From Pyxicephalus adspersus (Eukaryota; Chordata; Amphibia; Anura; Pyxicephalidae), in contig NC_092859.1 in assembly GCF_032062135.1 (NCBI RefSeq), positions 29,000,304-29,064,303 of the forward strand: a stretch of 64,000 nt of DNA. The letters are read 5' to 3'. The position numbers and the translations under genes are program-made. Each line of letters opens with the position of its first letter. The first letter of the stretch is position 1. Below are positions 48,601 through 60,535 of this stretch, in pieces. The notes beneath the pieces are model-generated. The model saw only the letters and a list, made by a program, of their open reading frames with translations. It was not told the origin of the DNA and searched no databases.

Positions 48601-49383
48601 TTCTTAGTTCCTTTCTGTTGGGTTCCTTCTCTTTTGAAACTAAAGTAGTGATTTGTTCCTTCCTTGCTAAGGCCAGGTTCCTCCCCTTTGACAGAACATA
48701 ACCAACCATCACTCCTTGTGTGTTTTTAGAACTGTCCAACATATATTAACATGAACCCCCTACACCTTAAAGGGACCATGATATACTAAAGGAGCATGAC
48801 AGTTGTTTAAACTTGATGAAAAAAATTGCCCCAAAAAATGGTCAGAAGTATACTTGGCATTAGGATAGATACAGACTGTTAGGTAACACCCAGAAAATAG
48901 AAGGGTATATTGAAGTAGTAAATAAGTAATAGTAAGTAGGTAATACTTCTACAATTACCAAAGCAATAAAAGGGCAAATCTGAATCTGGGACCCAATATC
49001 ATTTGTAATGGTAATGGAATTCTTTGGATCTCCTTACAAGTCCACATCTGCACATGCACTTAATTTCTGAGCATTGGTTCCTTTTCTACAGAGATAAGGT
49101 CCACAACACATCCCAGCTTACCTTCAGGTGCTAAACCAATAGGCTGTTACCACCATATTTTTGATGCATTAATGATCTGAAGTCTAACTCCAATGTCTAA
49201 CATTTAGATGAAGTTCTGTTACGTTCTTTTATATGTTTTTGACCCTATCAGTGGTTTGTTTTTTCTTTCTGCCCCTAAGACTCTCTTACAAACAAAGAGC
49301 AGTGGTCATTGGGACAAAATGTCATCAAAACACTGTGAGATATTCTAACCCTTTCCCACCTACCTAAAAGTTTTGGTCGGTGA
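42646..49383. other. Long AT-rich noncoding stretch downstream of CHRM2
   Basis: No gene, RNA gene or clear mobile element recognised over 6.7 kb. The first few kilobases may still be CHRM2 3' UTR in long isoforms, since mammalian M2 transcripts have long 3' UTRs. Scattered short frames have no domains. Confidence 0.5.
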
Positions 49384-49420
49384 CCAAACTCCAGCCAAAA
49401 AAGATTTGGCTGGAGTTTGG
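49384..49420. repeat. Perfect 16-bp hairpin
   Basis: CCAAACTCCAGCCAAA (49384-49399) and TTTGGCTGGAGTTTGG (49405-49420) are exact reverse complements separated by AAAGA. Confidence 0.95.
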
Positions 49421-49504
49421 CTTTGCCATAAAAAAAAAATAAAGATTGGTATCCATGTCATAACGGCATGACACATAGCATCTTACAGTGTATCATTGGT
49501 ATAC

Positions 49505-49909
49505 ATGGAGCTCATCTTCTGGTCTATTCACTTTGTGACTGGAGAGAATTGTCCTTGGTTCTTCCAAGAAGGCTTTCCACAAGGTTTTGTAGTGTGCCTG
49601 TGGGAATTGTTGGCACATTCATCCAAAAGAACATGTGTGGGCTCAAGTACTTATGTTGGGTGAGAACACCTGACTCAATCGCATTCCAACTTATGTTACA
49701 AATCATATTCTTAGAGAGCTGGTTTCAGTCATGTTGGGACACTAAATGACCTTCCTCTAATACTGCCAGTAATACACTGTTACACTGTTAGAGTTATCCA
49801 GAACGTTAATCCAAAACCCATCAATGGAAACAAATTCCGTAATATGGGCGAGTGTCTGCATACTTTTGGCCATTTAGGAGAAGTCTACAAATTTTGGACA
49901 TATATGGTG
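49505..49909 (-). mobile_element. Tc1-like transposon remnant, internally deleted
   Basis: Minus-strand translation of 49560-49640 gives NVPTIPTGTLQNLVESLLGR, the C-terminal wording of a common Tc1 family (IPTETLQNLVESLPRR in relatives, from memory). Sequence near 49725 (CAGTCATGTTGGGACACTAA) matches a more internal part, so the middle is deleted. The right end carries two adjacent terminal-repeat-like stretches: TGCATACTTTTGGCCAT (49857-49873) and TACAAATTTTGGACATATA (49886-49904). The left terminus is not recognisable. Confidence 0.7.
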
Positions 49910-50299
49910 GCAATGTGTTTCTATAAATATTTATACTAAAAATGGTCAGTTCTGATTCTTAAAATTGTTCAATCTAGACATCATAGTTTTAGCTTTCATT
50001 TTGAATCTCATCAAAGCCTCTGCTGAGTATAAAATGGACAGATACAAAATATTTATCTTAATATAATAATAATATCAACTTTTCGTGAGAAAGAAAATTT
50101 AAGGTAGATGTTTACTGTAGGTGAGTGACACTTTGGTAAAACACTGTGTATCGTAAACAATTTTACTAATCCTAATTTTACCAATTTTACCTAATTAATT
50201 GCCACCCTCCAGTGCTAACTGCATAGTTGTGTGGTAATTACCTAAATACAATGGGTTTGTAATAGGGGTTTTAAATTCAGTGTACAGGTCATACAGGTT
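49910..50299. other. Noncoding; no gene seen
   Basis: Nothing recognised. Confidence 0.5.
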
Positions 50300-50530
50300 A
50301 TGTAAATAGCATCAAAGATTTATTATTCAAACAAAAAAAATATGCATTAACAACATAAAGTTAATGATAGATATGTCAGATAATACTTAATGAGCAGTTA
50401 CATAAACTGGCCAAAGATCTGTAAGAAGCGTACTATGTATCCAATTTGTACAAAGGTATGGGGTAAGCTTTTCCCGACACATTTCACACAAACATGCTTC
50501 TTCAGGGGAGGGAATCAGACTAAATATTAC
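50300..50530 (-). repeat. Retroelement terminal cassette with hammerhead-like motif, copy C
   Basis: Minus strand: CCCTCCCCTGAAGAAGCATG, a spacer, TGTGTGAAATGTGTCGGGAA, then about 150 bp of AT-rich sequence ending in a poly-purine/AT tail (near 50320). Same layout as copy B. The element's coding part is not visible in the window. Confidence 0.45.
50472..50509 (-). ncRNA. Hammerhead-ribozyme-like motif, copy C
   Basis: Minus-strand order: TCCC, CTGAAGA, A, a weak three-pair stem (GCA/TGT), GAAA, TGTGTC, GGGA. Stem I pairs TCCC with GGGA and the putative cleavage triplet is GTC. The extra A before stem II and the weak stem II argue for a decayed copy. Confidence 0.35.
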
Positions 50531-51867
50531 TACATAGTGCAAAGGCATACCTCTTTAAGAGTAAACAAGTGACTTAGTAATATGTGCTGCACTGACCACC
50601 TGTAATCTCCAACAGCAGCCTATATACCAGGGCGACAATACTAGGAAGCACTGGGGGACAGGAACTGAGTGGTATAACCATATGAAAGAAAGTGCCTGAA
50701 CTAGCACTGGCACTAGGCAGGATCTCCAGGTATTATTTTAATGAAAGCTTTACATTTACAAATAGTTTTTAAAAATACCTTTTGAACACACCCTAACAAA
50801 ATGAAGCCTCAAAAACCTCACCAACGAGGCCCTCAATATCTCACAGCTGGAACTTTTCCTGAAACCCTTAGACAGTAATAAGTACCAGATAAGGTGAAGG
50901 CAGGCTCTTTTGCTTCTGGAACAAACAGATTCATGTTAAAACATCAGAAAAACCTGCAAAGTAGAACTTTGAGTGTTCCAGCTTTTTCAAAGTCAATGCT
51001 CGGAGATTCTGGCTGGAGTTCAAACATCATTTTCTCCAGTAAAAGGTGTTTTTTCATGTCAAGAGATGTTTGAAATAAATATGTAGGCATTTGACTTTTG
51101 GTGAAGCGTTAGTGTAAAGAGACTGGAGGAAAGAGATGAAAGGAAGATGTTTGAGTGGTAGCTCAAATTGCAGGAGCTGGCATCTCCAAAAACGATGGGA
51201 ACTGACTGAATTCAGAGAGGCGCTGTACTCCGCCAACTCCAAAGAGCTTCTCGAATCATTAATCATTCTCACCGCACAGCCTGTCTGTCAATGTCCTTTC
51301 CATATGCTGCTGAGGAGTTCAAAGGAATTTCACATATTACCAACAAATAAACATTTTCACTTATAAAGTCTACTGGAAAGTTATTTTTGCCCAAATTTCA
51401 CATGGCACTGATTTACTGTGCTGTATAATCCTGCTCATTATTCCTGAAAAACACACTGACCTTTGCTGAACTGCTTCAAAAAATCAATTTTCGCATCAGC
51501 CACATTAGAGATTATAGAAGGTTTTAGATAAAAATCTGTAACTACAATTTTGTCTATAGACTTAGCATAGGATTTATTCTTATAGTGCATCCATCCAACC
51601 TTTTTATTTTATAGATAAGGTAAGGTTAGAACTGTGGACAACAAACAAGAAGCTGGACACGGGATTTAACTCTTTCCTACTCTAAAACAAAAATAAATTG
51701 ATTTGAGATACACTTTAATTAACAACCATGGCTGCCTTCACATATATGAGCACATCAAACTGATGAAAGAATTTCTATTTTTCAAATTACTTTTTCTGAT
51801 CACATTTACACGCCAATAATTTATAGGAGTTCTAGCTAAAATATCTCTCAGACAGGAAGTGATTACA
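50531..51867. other. Noncoding; no gene seen
   Basis: Nothing recognised. Confidence 0.5.
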
Positions 51868-52092
51868 TTGGGCCTGATTTAATAAAACTTTCTAAAACTG
51901 GAGTAAATAAATTATCATGGAAGTACCTGGGTGATCCCACAAACCTGAAATGGATCTGGTCAAAGACTGGAACACTTGCCAACTAATAGCAAAGTTTTTT
52001 AGGAAAATCAGTCCAGGGTTGCTGAATCACACAGGTTCTCCCATGATAGTTTATCTTCTCAAGTCTTGGAGAGCTTTAATCAATCAGGCCCA
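51868..52092. mobile_element. Palindromic foldback element, copy 3 (most complete)
   Basis: Ends ATTGGGCCTGATTTAATAAA and the mirror TTTAATCAATCAGGCCCAAT define the termini. Inside, CTGGGTGATCCCACAAACCT and GAAATGGATCTGGTC on the left mirror the right half (CAGTCCAGGGTTGCTGAATC, ACAGGTTCTCCCATGATAGT). No coding capacity. Confidence 0.9.
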
Positions 52093-53812
52093 ATACACAG
52101 TAAATAGTGCTTTCATCTCCAACCTATCTAAAACCCAGAAAAAAGTCAGGAATTTCATTCTAGGATGATATTTGAAATATTTTGGCTTCACAATAAATAA
52201 TAGTAATATAGAGATTGTCTCACACTCCCTGAATAGTGAAATGCAAAGGTATTGTTGGGTCCTAAAGTGAACCTTATACAAACTTTGTAAATTTACATTA
52301 ACAATCTATTACTAAAAGCCATGAACCCCAGTCCAATTAAAAACTAACTTGCGATCTTTTCATGTGTTGTACTACATGGCTATATATCACAGCTTTTTTA
52401 GTATTAGCAAATAACCAGGCTGTCACCACCTCACCTCCTGCCTGATCAATGTACTGAAGATTTAGAGAACATCAGCACTTTTGTTACTTTGAACTCTCAC
52501 CCTTATGTGGGCGCTCCAAGTACCAATTCTCCTCACCAATCATTTGACAGAGCAGCCGGCATTCCTGCTGCAAACCCTTTATTATCTTTCTGCAATTACC
52601 TGCCACCATAAAAAAAAGATAACAGGTTTTGAAAGCAGATCTTTTATTACATTTATAATGTCCAAGAATACATTTTTGCTGTTACATTAAATAGCAACAG
52701 TTTCTCAGTTTTCTGATAAAATCCTCCGTAGCCCAGTGACTTTGTCTGGGCTAAACAGATGTTGTCAGTCTGCTGCAGACAAAAGGACGCATTTCCTCAT
52801 TCTTCTCTCCCCACTTATATTGCAACTTTGTAGCAAGTCACAAGGTAAAAGTTTGGGAAGCACATGGTGACCTTAATTGATGCCTGAGCAAGGATGGTTC
52901 TGTCCTGACAATAAAAGTATTATTAGGGGAGCACTGTGACCTGTGAGAAGGTAAATACCTGACATTGGTACATTGCACAGTATGTAGAATGCTGCACATA
53001 ACAAAATAATAAATCCAAAATCCACTTCAAAATGCAAAATCCACTTTAAAAAAAACTGAAAAAATGGCACATAAGTGACACAAAGCGATTTTTAGTGCCA
53101 TATATCTGTTTGCAATTTTTCAGCCCCTCTACATTATCAGCTCTCAATCTTCTGCTTCTATTTACAATTTATTCATATTTGCTTGCAGACCATCATTTTG
53201 TGCTCGCATGTTATGGTGGTAATAAATCAACCCGTATCCTTCATCTGGCACACCAAATGATATCATATTTCTGCCATTTGAACTGCCAGAAAACAGATAA
53301 GGAATCAGATTGTGTTTCATGCACACCGATCGATCTCCCTCATCTTCTCATTCTTATCTCATTTCCACTTTTATTAAACAACATCGCTATAAACCTCTTT
53401 CAAATTTCTGCCAGACATTTCGCATACCTGGAACTTATATAATAAAGGAGGCTTGTGCTTGGAGAAATGAGGAGGCTGCTGGTGCAAACCTCACCTTCTG
53501 CAAAACACCTGCAGACAAGTTGGCTCCACTATTGGCTCAGATCTTATGGGATTTGAGTGCACGGCCAACTTTAAAACTGCTTTTCCTAAAAACAATATGT
53601 ATTAAATACTATTTCAAATAAAAGTGCTACAAATAATAAAATAAATCATGGAAAAAATAGGGTTTTGGTAACTACCATCAACACATGATGGTATGAGCTT
53701 CTGCCATTATGGTTGTTACAATACTGAATCACAGTGTTTAGGGTAAGTGAACTGACTGATTTTAGTATGGGAGAGGACTATCTACTAGTGTGCAAAAAAA
53801 AGGGAAAGCTGC
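52093..53812. other. Noncoding; no gene seen
   Basis: Frames at 53095-53621 show no domain. No recognised repeats. Confidence 0.5.
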
Positions 53813-54425
53813 AGTTCTGGCTGGGTGTATTTACTGGCGTTACACCAGAGTTTGAGATGGGTATAATGACTAGCTCTTCAACAAGGTTTGAGATGGGTGC
53901 GCACATTGGTTTCTCTACAGAGTTTGATTGGATTCATTGACTCTTCAACTATCACTTGAAAAAATACCACTTACCTTTACAGTTGGAAAGCCATCAATCC
54001 CTCTAAAATCGTTTTTGAAATAATCCCGTGCCTTCCAGTAATCCCAGAGCGGGCTGGAAACCAAGCACCAGCATGTTCTTTCTCTTCTTCCAGGTCCTTC
54101 TGCGCAAGTGGGAGATCACATGGTGCGCTTCTGGAAAATGTAAAAAATAAAATGCCGATCTTGTGTGAGTTTTTTATAGTGGAACAAAGCCCCTTCTGTT
54201 TAGCTATATTTCTGTCTATGAAAGGGTTATGTACCTTTTTATAGAAAAGTAAAAAATGGGATGATAGGTCTGCTTTAAAAGGAGTTTGAGGTTGGTGTGC
54301 TCACTGACTGTCCAACCGAAGTTTGAAGTGGGTGCACTGTCTGGTTTTGCAAAACTTTTAGGTGGGTGTACCCTTTGGCTCTACAACAAAATTTGAGGCG
54401 AGCTTACTCACTAGTTGAGACAATT
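53813..54425 (+). repeat. 36-37 bp minisatellite, split in two
   Basis: About four units (GTTTGAGATGGGTGCGCACA followed by TTGGTTTCTCTACAGA and similar) occupy 53813-53950. Four more (GTTTGAAGTGGGTGCACTGT and similar) occupy 54283-54425. The intervening about 330 bp has no such units and is partly shared with 57107-57200, so a repeat appears to have inserted into the array. Confidence 0.75.
53955..54275 (+). repeat. Dispersed repeat with TGGAAAGCCATCAATCCCT, copy 1
   Basis: GTTGGAAAGCCATCAATCCC near 53981 and the downstream CGTGCCTTCCAGTAATCCC recur in variant form at 57107-57200. It ends near a TATAGAAAAGTAAAAAATGG run. Family unknown. Confidence 0.55.
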
Positions 54426-55863
54426 CAAGGTCTCTTTTGCTGGCAAATGATTATACAACCCCATGTAACACTGCTGACCACCTTACATTCAAATCTAGAG
54501 ACTTGGAGTGATGCTGTCTAGTGAACCGAAAAGATTAATTGACCCAATCAGTCTTCTATCACATATACACCACCTTTTGGCCCACCACTATGTGCAAAGT
54601 GCAAGTGCAAGTGACCCAAACTGGATTTTATTCATTACTCTCTATAAAACTTGAAAGAATACTTTATTCTGCCTGGAAGAAGGCTATCATTCAGGTCTGA
54701 AATGTTTAACAAATAATGTTTTTCTTTAACAAATAGCATAGGACATTTACATGATACAATAATTGTTTATTCTCTAGCCTGATGTCAAGAAATACCAGTG
54801 AGTTATTTTTGTATTTTTCAGGGCTCAAAGCTGTTTATGTATCCGACTTGTTCTGAATGTTAAATGGACCAAAGTTATGTTAAACAAAATAACTTTTGAA
54901 GTGTAAAATGAAATATATCAATGGAGTGAATTAAATTAAAGCTGTGTCATAACACCACAAAGGCTAGAGAATAGTGATAATTCTCATACAAACAGCACCA
55001 CATTCTTGACAGGAAGTTGATTAATTTGCTTACACTTCCTTAGCTGTTACAGAAGAACAGTCTAAAGAAAAAGAAAGATATTAGTTTAAGGGGAAATGTT
55101 TCCATGTTTCCAATGAGCCCACACTTTAGAGTGGATGGTAAAGAAAAATATTCACTGTGCTCAGTAAATAAAGTGTAAAGCAAGAGATAATTTTCTTTTA
55201 CATTTACAAATATGATTTAATAACAATGGATATTTACTCTGCTGGCTCATGTGAACTATATATTGTAACCCTTTTCATAAAGCTGAACTCTAGTCTGCCA
55301 TATGAGCCAAAGTTTGTTCCCACCAATGGATCTTCTTTGCATGACTGTGTTTTTGCAGACCTCTAGCCGACTAACACCCCTCCCCTTTTTCGACCTTCCC
55401 ATCCAAAAAAAAAACAAAATATATTTTTTGGTTAAATGGCCTGTAGACCTTTTATTACACATTCATGTCAAATACTGTTCATAAACCATAAACCACTGTT
55501 CAGACCATAACAACAACAGGATATTAAACAAACTACCAAAATAACCATAAATTACCTGTAAAACGAACAGTCCCAGATTACACACCCAACTTAAACCTTA
55601 AATGGTTGCTGGTCCTCAAAGGCACCCATTGCACTTGTAGTCTGCTCCCACCTGATAGAAGTTGCTTCCAGCCACCAATTCTCCCACCTTGGGAACAAAA
55701 TAACGCCTTTTAAATGCAGACTATCACCATATTTGTACTCAAACCACAGCTTTTACCAACCACACAAGCTGCATACCAAAGATGGGTCTCTAACCCCACT
55801 GAAAATTGTGCCAATCAACACACACCCCTCGACGACCTCAACTACTCAAACTACTATTTCATA
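54426..55863. other. Noncoding; no gene seen
   Basis: Nothing recognised. Confidence 0.5.
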
Positions 55864-56178
55864 TTCTATTCTAGAGGTCGCCAACCGGTGGTACGCGAGA
55901 AAATTTTGGTGGTCTGTGGCTCTGGCCAGTGCACCCCCGAGCTGGGTCAGGAGACCACGTCTCCAGCACAGATCCCAGGCTCGTGGAACCCGTCCATTCT
56001 CCTATTGTAGGCTCAGATCTGTGATGAAACAGTGGGCGGGTTTATGTCATAATGATGTCACTCTGGGGGAGGTTTTTCCCCGTTTGGGTGACACCCGGCT
56101 CCCCGTGAATGCGCGGTTGGTAGCCGGTGATTTTAGTGGTCTGTGGGACCGAAAAGGTTGTCGACCACTGTTCTATTC
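55864..56178. mobile_element. hAT-type MITE with perfect 8-bp TSD (distinct family)
   Basis: Element 55872-56170 (299 bp). Left end TAGAGGTCGCCAACCGGTGG and right end AAAGGTTGTCGACCACTG are inverted repeats, and TTCTATTC is duplicated exactly at 55864-55871 and 56171-56178. Terminal wording (CAGWGGTCGCCAACC in relatives) and 8-bp duplication indicate hAT, Charlie-like. It is GC-rich with no transposase. The long open frame across it is incidental. Confidence 0.9.
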
Positions 56179-57106
56179 CACTATTCCCTACTCTTCCATA
56201 ATCCTTTATGTTAAAACCAAAACAACAAGGGGGCGGGAGGATAGGAAGCTTTTTTCCTGCACCCTGTCTAATCTAATGACCTCACCCCTTCCTCTTCCTG
56301 ACCATTTTATCACCTTAACCTCACCCTCACCTCCGCCTCCTTACCCATCCCTAAAGTGACCACTCCAAAAAAAAACTATTATCCCTATCCTGTCTACTGC
56401 CCTATCTGCCCAGTCATGTCAGACTTCTACTATGCTCCCCTGCCTCGCATGCTACAGGCCTGTCTGACTTATATGTTTTTATTTAAAGAACACCTGTCAA
56501 TATAGGATAGCTCAGGACACCAACCCAGGAAAGCTCTGGAGGGATCTACAGAAGTAAAGGTAAGTGAGTTTTTTTTTTAGTTTAGTTCAGCTTTAAGTAA
56601 GCAATCTCAGGCGCCTTAATGTAGGCTTTTAACTAATGTTTTTGCTTGGATCACTGATATCTTCCTATGTTTGTATATCTTCCTAAATCTGTGTATAAAT
56701 CACTGATATCTTCCTATGTATATTTATTTAATCGTTGTAATGTTTCACCAACACTAATGTCTTACTAACATACATATACTTTTATTAGGTCATAGTTGGG
56801 GAATGCAGTGACAATCTTTTAGCTGGCACTGATTCACACCTAATCTTAAGTCTCTACCACTTGTAATATACAATGTGATCAACTCCCAAGCCATTGCATC
56901 CAAACGTGCCTGGCTCCTTGGTGTTGCAACTGATCTCCACACCTAAATGATTTTATTTCTATCTGTCCTTATGAATATTATAATGTTTTATTTTACTTAC
57001 AAGTCTCTGTTTTATCTTTTTTTTTGTTCACATCAAATTAAACCAGTCAAATTTTTATATAAACATATGATAGCAATGATATATTAGTCTGCTTTAAAGC
57101 AATAAA
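56179..57106. other. Noncoding; no gene seen
   Basis: Pyrimidine-rich stretch at 56270-56360, otherwise AT-rich. No gene. Confidence 0.5.
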
Positions 57107-57200
57107 AAAAAATGACACTTTTCTTTATCGGTGGAAAGCCATCAATCCCTTGCCATCATAGTCCAGCCACTCCTGCGCGGCCTTGATTAAAAATATTTAG
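57107..57200 (+). repeat. Dispersed repeat with TGGAAAGCCATCAATCCCT, copy 2
   Basis: CGGTGGAAAGCCATCAATCC followed by TCCTGCGCGGCCTTGATT corresponds to the first part of 53955-54275. Confidence 0.55.
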
Positions 57201-57430
57201 ATTTTGGGGATTTCTTTATACCCAACATAATCACCAGGCCGGGAAAATTATTCCCTGAGATTTCAAATAATTTTCATGGATTCCTCTAGAGAAAAAAGGG
57301 TTTAGAGTTACATCAACAAATTACCTTTCCATAATGTACAGAACATGTTAGTGATGTAGGGGGCCAATGTTAAGAAACACTGCATGAAGCAATGATGTGG
57401 TAGTCAGCAAGTGGAAACACAGCAAACAGC

Positions 57431-57537
57431 AGGGGACCATGCAATGACATAGCAGCGGGGGACCATGCAATGACATAGCAGCGGGGGGTGCAGTTGAACC
57501 ACAGCATACATAAAAGGACCAGGCAATGACATGGTGG
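57431..57537 (+). repeat. Short tandem repeat, 26-bp period
   Basis: GGGGACCATGCAATGACATA followed by GCAGC occurs twice 26 bases apart. A diverged third copy (GGACCAGGCAATGACATGG) follows near 57516. Confidence 0.85.
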
Positions 57538-58552
57538 CTTTAACCACAGTGTGCAGCAGGTGACCTGTACTTAAGTTAAGTAACCTGTAACACCATTCAT
57601 ACAAAAAAATGTTCTCATTTCTTACCAGACCCCATTTTTTAAGAAAAAATGGCTGCCATGGGGTCAACAGATACACTCGCCTTTAAATCTGACAGGCTGT
57701 AACAGCGGCAGCAGATCTGACAATTCCTTTTCCCAGTTTGCAGTGTCTTGTTATGTAACACAGAGTTTTAGGCTTTGTGTTTTTTCCACCAGCTGAGCTG
57801 GAAAACGTATTATCTGGGGTTTGTGTTAACCTACAGAGGAAATAGAAACACAGTGGGGTATTCATTAGGGACTCAGTGAGAATCTTCTGTGCCTTGCCAA
57901 CTTCACAAACCTTCAGCAACGCAAATACCAAGCGTGACCGGTTACATCTTTTCACTGTAAAAAGAGATGCTACAGCTTGACACGTCACAGAGAATTGTTG
58001 AACTAAACCTGTGCTGAAAGATTATGTGTGCTGCTTTTCTTGCCCCCTCTAGAAAATTTTGGTTGCTTGGTTGTCAAGTCAATCCAATGGCACTGGTATT
58101 CAGGTAGTAGAAATTTGCACCTGCACCTGATTTTGCAAAACCTTCTATAAACTAGAGATAGTAAAGCCATATCCCTATGGAATAACTCTTTAAATATATA
58201 TACATTCTCATATTCTGCTTTTTTCAGGCCAGTCACCGGACATCATGGGGCCATTCTTTCTCTCTAATGTCAGGGATGGCTGATCCTTCCTCCTGGATAA
58301 ACAAATCTAATAAAGATGTGTAAGCACCACACTGTCCAGGAGAACTTAGCTTCATGCCAACATAATGGTAATGATGCACCCCCCTAAGTATGTCCATGTC
58401 AGCCTTATTTCACTGGAAGAGGTTTGGATGATTCTGGTTATCATTAAGCTATGTATTCTTCTTTTTTTTACAGCTGCTGGGCAATAGTTATTTGAATTAA
58501 AGAGAAGCAGGCAATGGGCATCTTTGGAAAAGGTCAGCAATAAGAACTCCTA
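57538..58552. other. Noncoding; no gene seen
   Basis: Nothing recognised. Confidence 0.5.
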
Positions 58553-58554
58553 TA

Positions 58555-58977
58555 CAGTGGTGCTTGAAAGTTTGTGAACTCTTTAAAATCTATATTTTTA
58601 TATGAGTGTGATCTAAAATATTATCTGATTTTCAAATCAGTCCTAAAAGTAGATAAAAAGAACCTAGTTAAACAAGTTAAACAAATTTAATTACATTTGG
58701 TCATGTATTTATTGTAAATAAATGATCCCATACTATATCTGAGTGTGACAAAAGTATGTGAATCCTGCTCTCAGTATTTGGCGTGACCTCATCAATACCT
58801 GCAAATAATTGTTTGTGGTAACTGTTGTTGATCAGTTGCATGTTATTGGATCATTTTATTTTTATTAATTACATGACCAAATATAATCACTTTTGTTGAA
58901 TTTGTTTAACTAGGTTTTGGAACTTCGATAAAAATATAGAACAGTTTAAACAGTTCACAAACTTCCAAGCACAACTA
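58555..58977. mobile_element. Tc1-like MITE with long terminal inverted repeats
   Basis: CAGTGGTGCTTGAAAGTTTG (58555) and the inverse of CAAACTTCCAAGCACAACTA (to 58977) begin inverted repeats that extend inward for about 140-175 bp (shared words: CCTAGTTAAACAA, TTTGGTCATGTA, AATGATCC). TA flanks both ends (58553-58554, 58978-58979). The termini are those of a widespread fish/frog Tc1 family. The transposase gene is entirely deleted. The right arm lacks about 60 bp present in the left. Confidence 0.9.
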
Positions 58978-58979
58978 TA

Positions 58980-60446
58980 TCTCTCAGTACTAGTAACCTG
59001 TAAAGTTAATATTAACTTTCCCCAAAATTTTAATTTTTCTACGACAAACCAGCTGCTTGGTGATTAGCTATAGTAGGTCCAGACCAAACACATATGACTG
59101 AGACTGGAGTGAGTACATGTAGAAAGGAGTAGTTGAGAAGGGGTTGGAGGAAATCAGGAGCACAATCGCATTAGCGATTGTTTATAACACAAAGTGAATG
59201 TTCAGATAACACAAATGTTCAGTTAGCATTTTAGAATCAGGTTTAGAATTGCTTAAAACTCCAAGACAGCCAAGCAAATAGTAAAGGTAGCTCAAGTAGT
59301 TCTCCCAATAAAAGTTTTTTTCTTTTATCACAATGCTATTGGTCGAAAGTAAACTGTCCCTTGTCATTGTTTGCACAATGGACTCTAGCTAGAGATTATA
59401 CTTTGCTGTGGTCTCTAAATTTACCTCCTTGTGACAGCACTGGACCAACACAAACAAGAAAAAGAAGAGCTGTCTTCATGTTTCCTGAACTGTAAAAAAT
59501 ATTTTGACTACTCTCTACATCTACCTACAACTCCCTCCATAATTTTAGCCCCAAATGCCCAGAAGTTAACAGATAAAGGAAACAAAGCACATTACAAATG
59601 ATCACATGTAAGGCGCTTAATACTGGACGTACAGAACGTGATTACGTTTATGTGAGATTTTAGTAATTTGGTTTTCATATAGTTAAATTCTAAAGTTGCA
59701 ATAACTTTTCCAATCAATACTTACCATTACCCAGAATTCTTTGTACGCCTGACCCTTATTCAGTAAACTGCATTTCTAAGCTTCTTATAAAATGACATAA
59801 AAACACAACATTTCATAAGCTTTTTTTTTTTTTTAATCTTGCTTTCACTCCCTAAAAGCAAATTTCTGTTCCTGTGTATCAGTTAATTATGGCCTCAGGG
59901 CTGTCCTCGAGAGGAGAGCGGAACAAACCCGACTTTCTTTCTCAGTTTTCCAGAGGAAGCTAAAAATATGCTGAGCCTCTCGTTTTTTGATGGGAGAGGC
60001 TGGGAGGACTTTGGACTGCATCCAGCAACTTCCAGCTTGAAGGAGACTTATTTTCTGTGAGAATAAAGTACATACACGTGAGACCAATGTATGGAAATGT
60101 ATATTTTATTCATAACCCCTTGTGTTAAGCTGCACTTCAAAAGGAGGATAAAGCAAACCTCACACAGTGGGGTCCTGGAGCCATACATTTAACAATGCCT
60201 CCAGAAAAAATTAACTATGGCCTAGATACAAAACTAGAGGCCTAAGCACAAACTTTGGACTTGGACCTCCCTTATAGACCACTAATTTATCTGCCAGGAG
60301 TGAGATTGTAACTTAAACTACGGGGTATAGAGAAGCAGAGAGTTATTCTCTCTTCTCTTATGTTACAATGATTGTGCTTGCTTATTGGACAGGAAGAGCA
60401 TCCCCTACCTGATTTGAGCAGCCCATAACACACATAATTTGTGTCT
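58980..60446. other. Noncoding; no gene seen
   Basis: Includes a T-run at 59821-59834. Nothing else recognised. Confidence 0.5.
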
Positions 60447-60535
60447 CTCTAAACCAGTGTTTCTTGGCCATTGTAACATGAAGAACTCCTTGAAATAACC
60501 TTCAGGTCTTCAGGGAACTCCTGTTATAATTACTA

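Noticed and set aside
55733..56359. 208-codon + strand open frame
   Set aside because: It runs across the hAT MITE and both flanks. There is no domain, and the element boundary with its target duplication explains the GC-rich open stretch.
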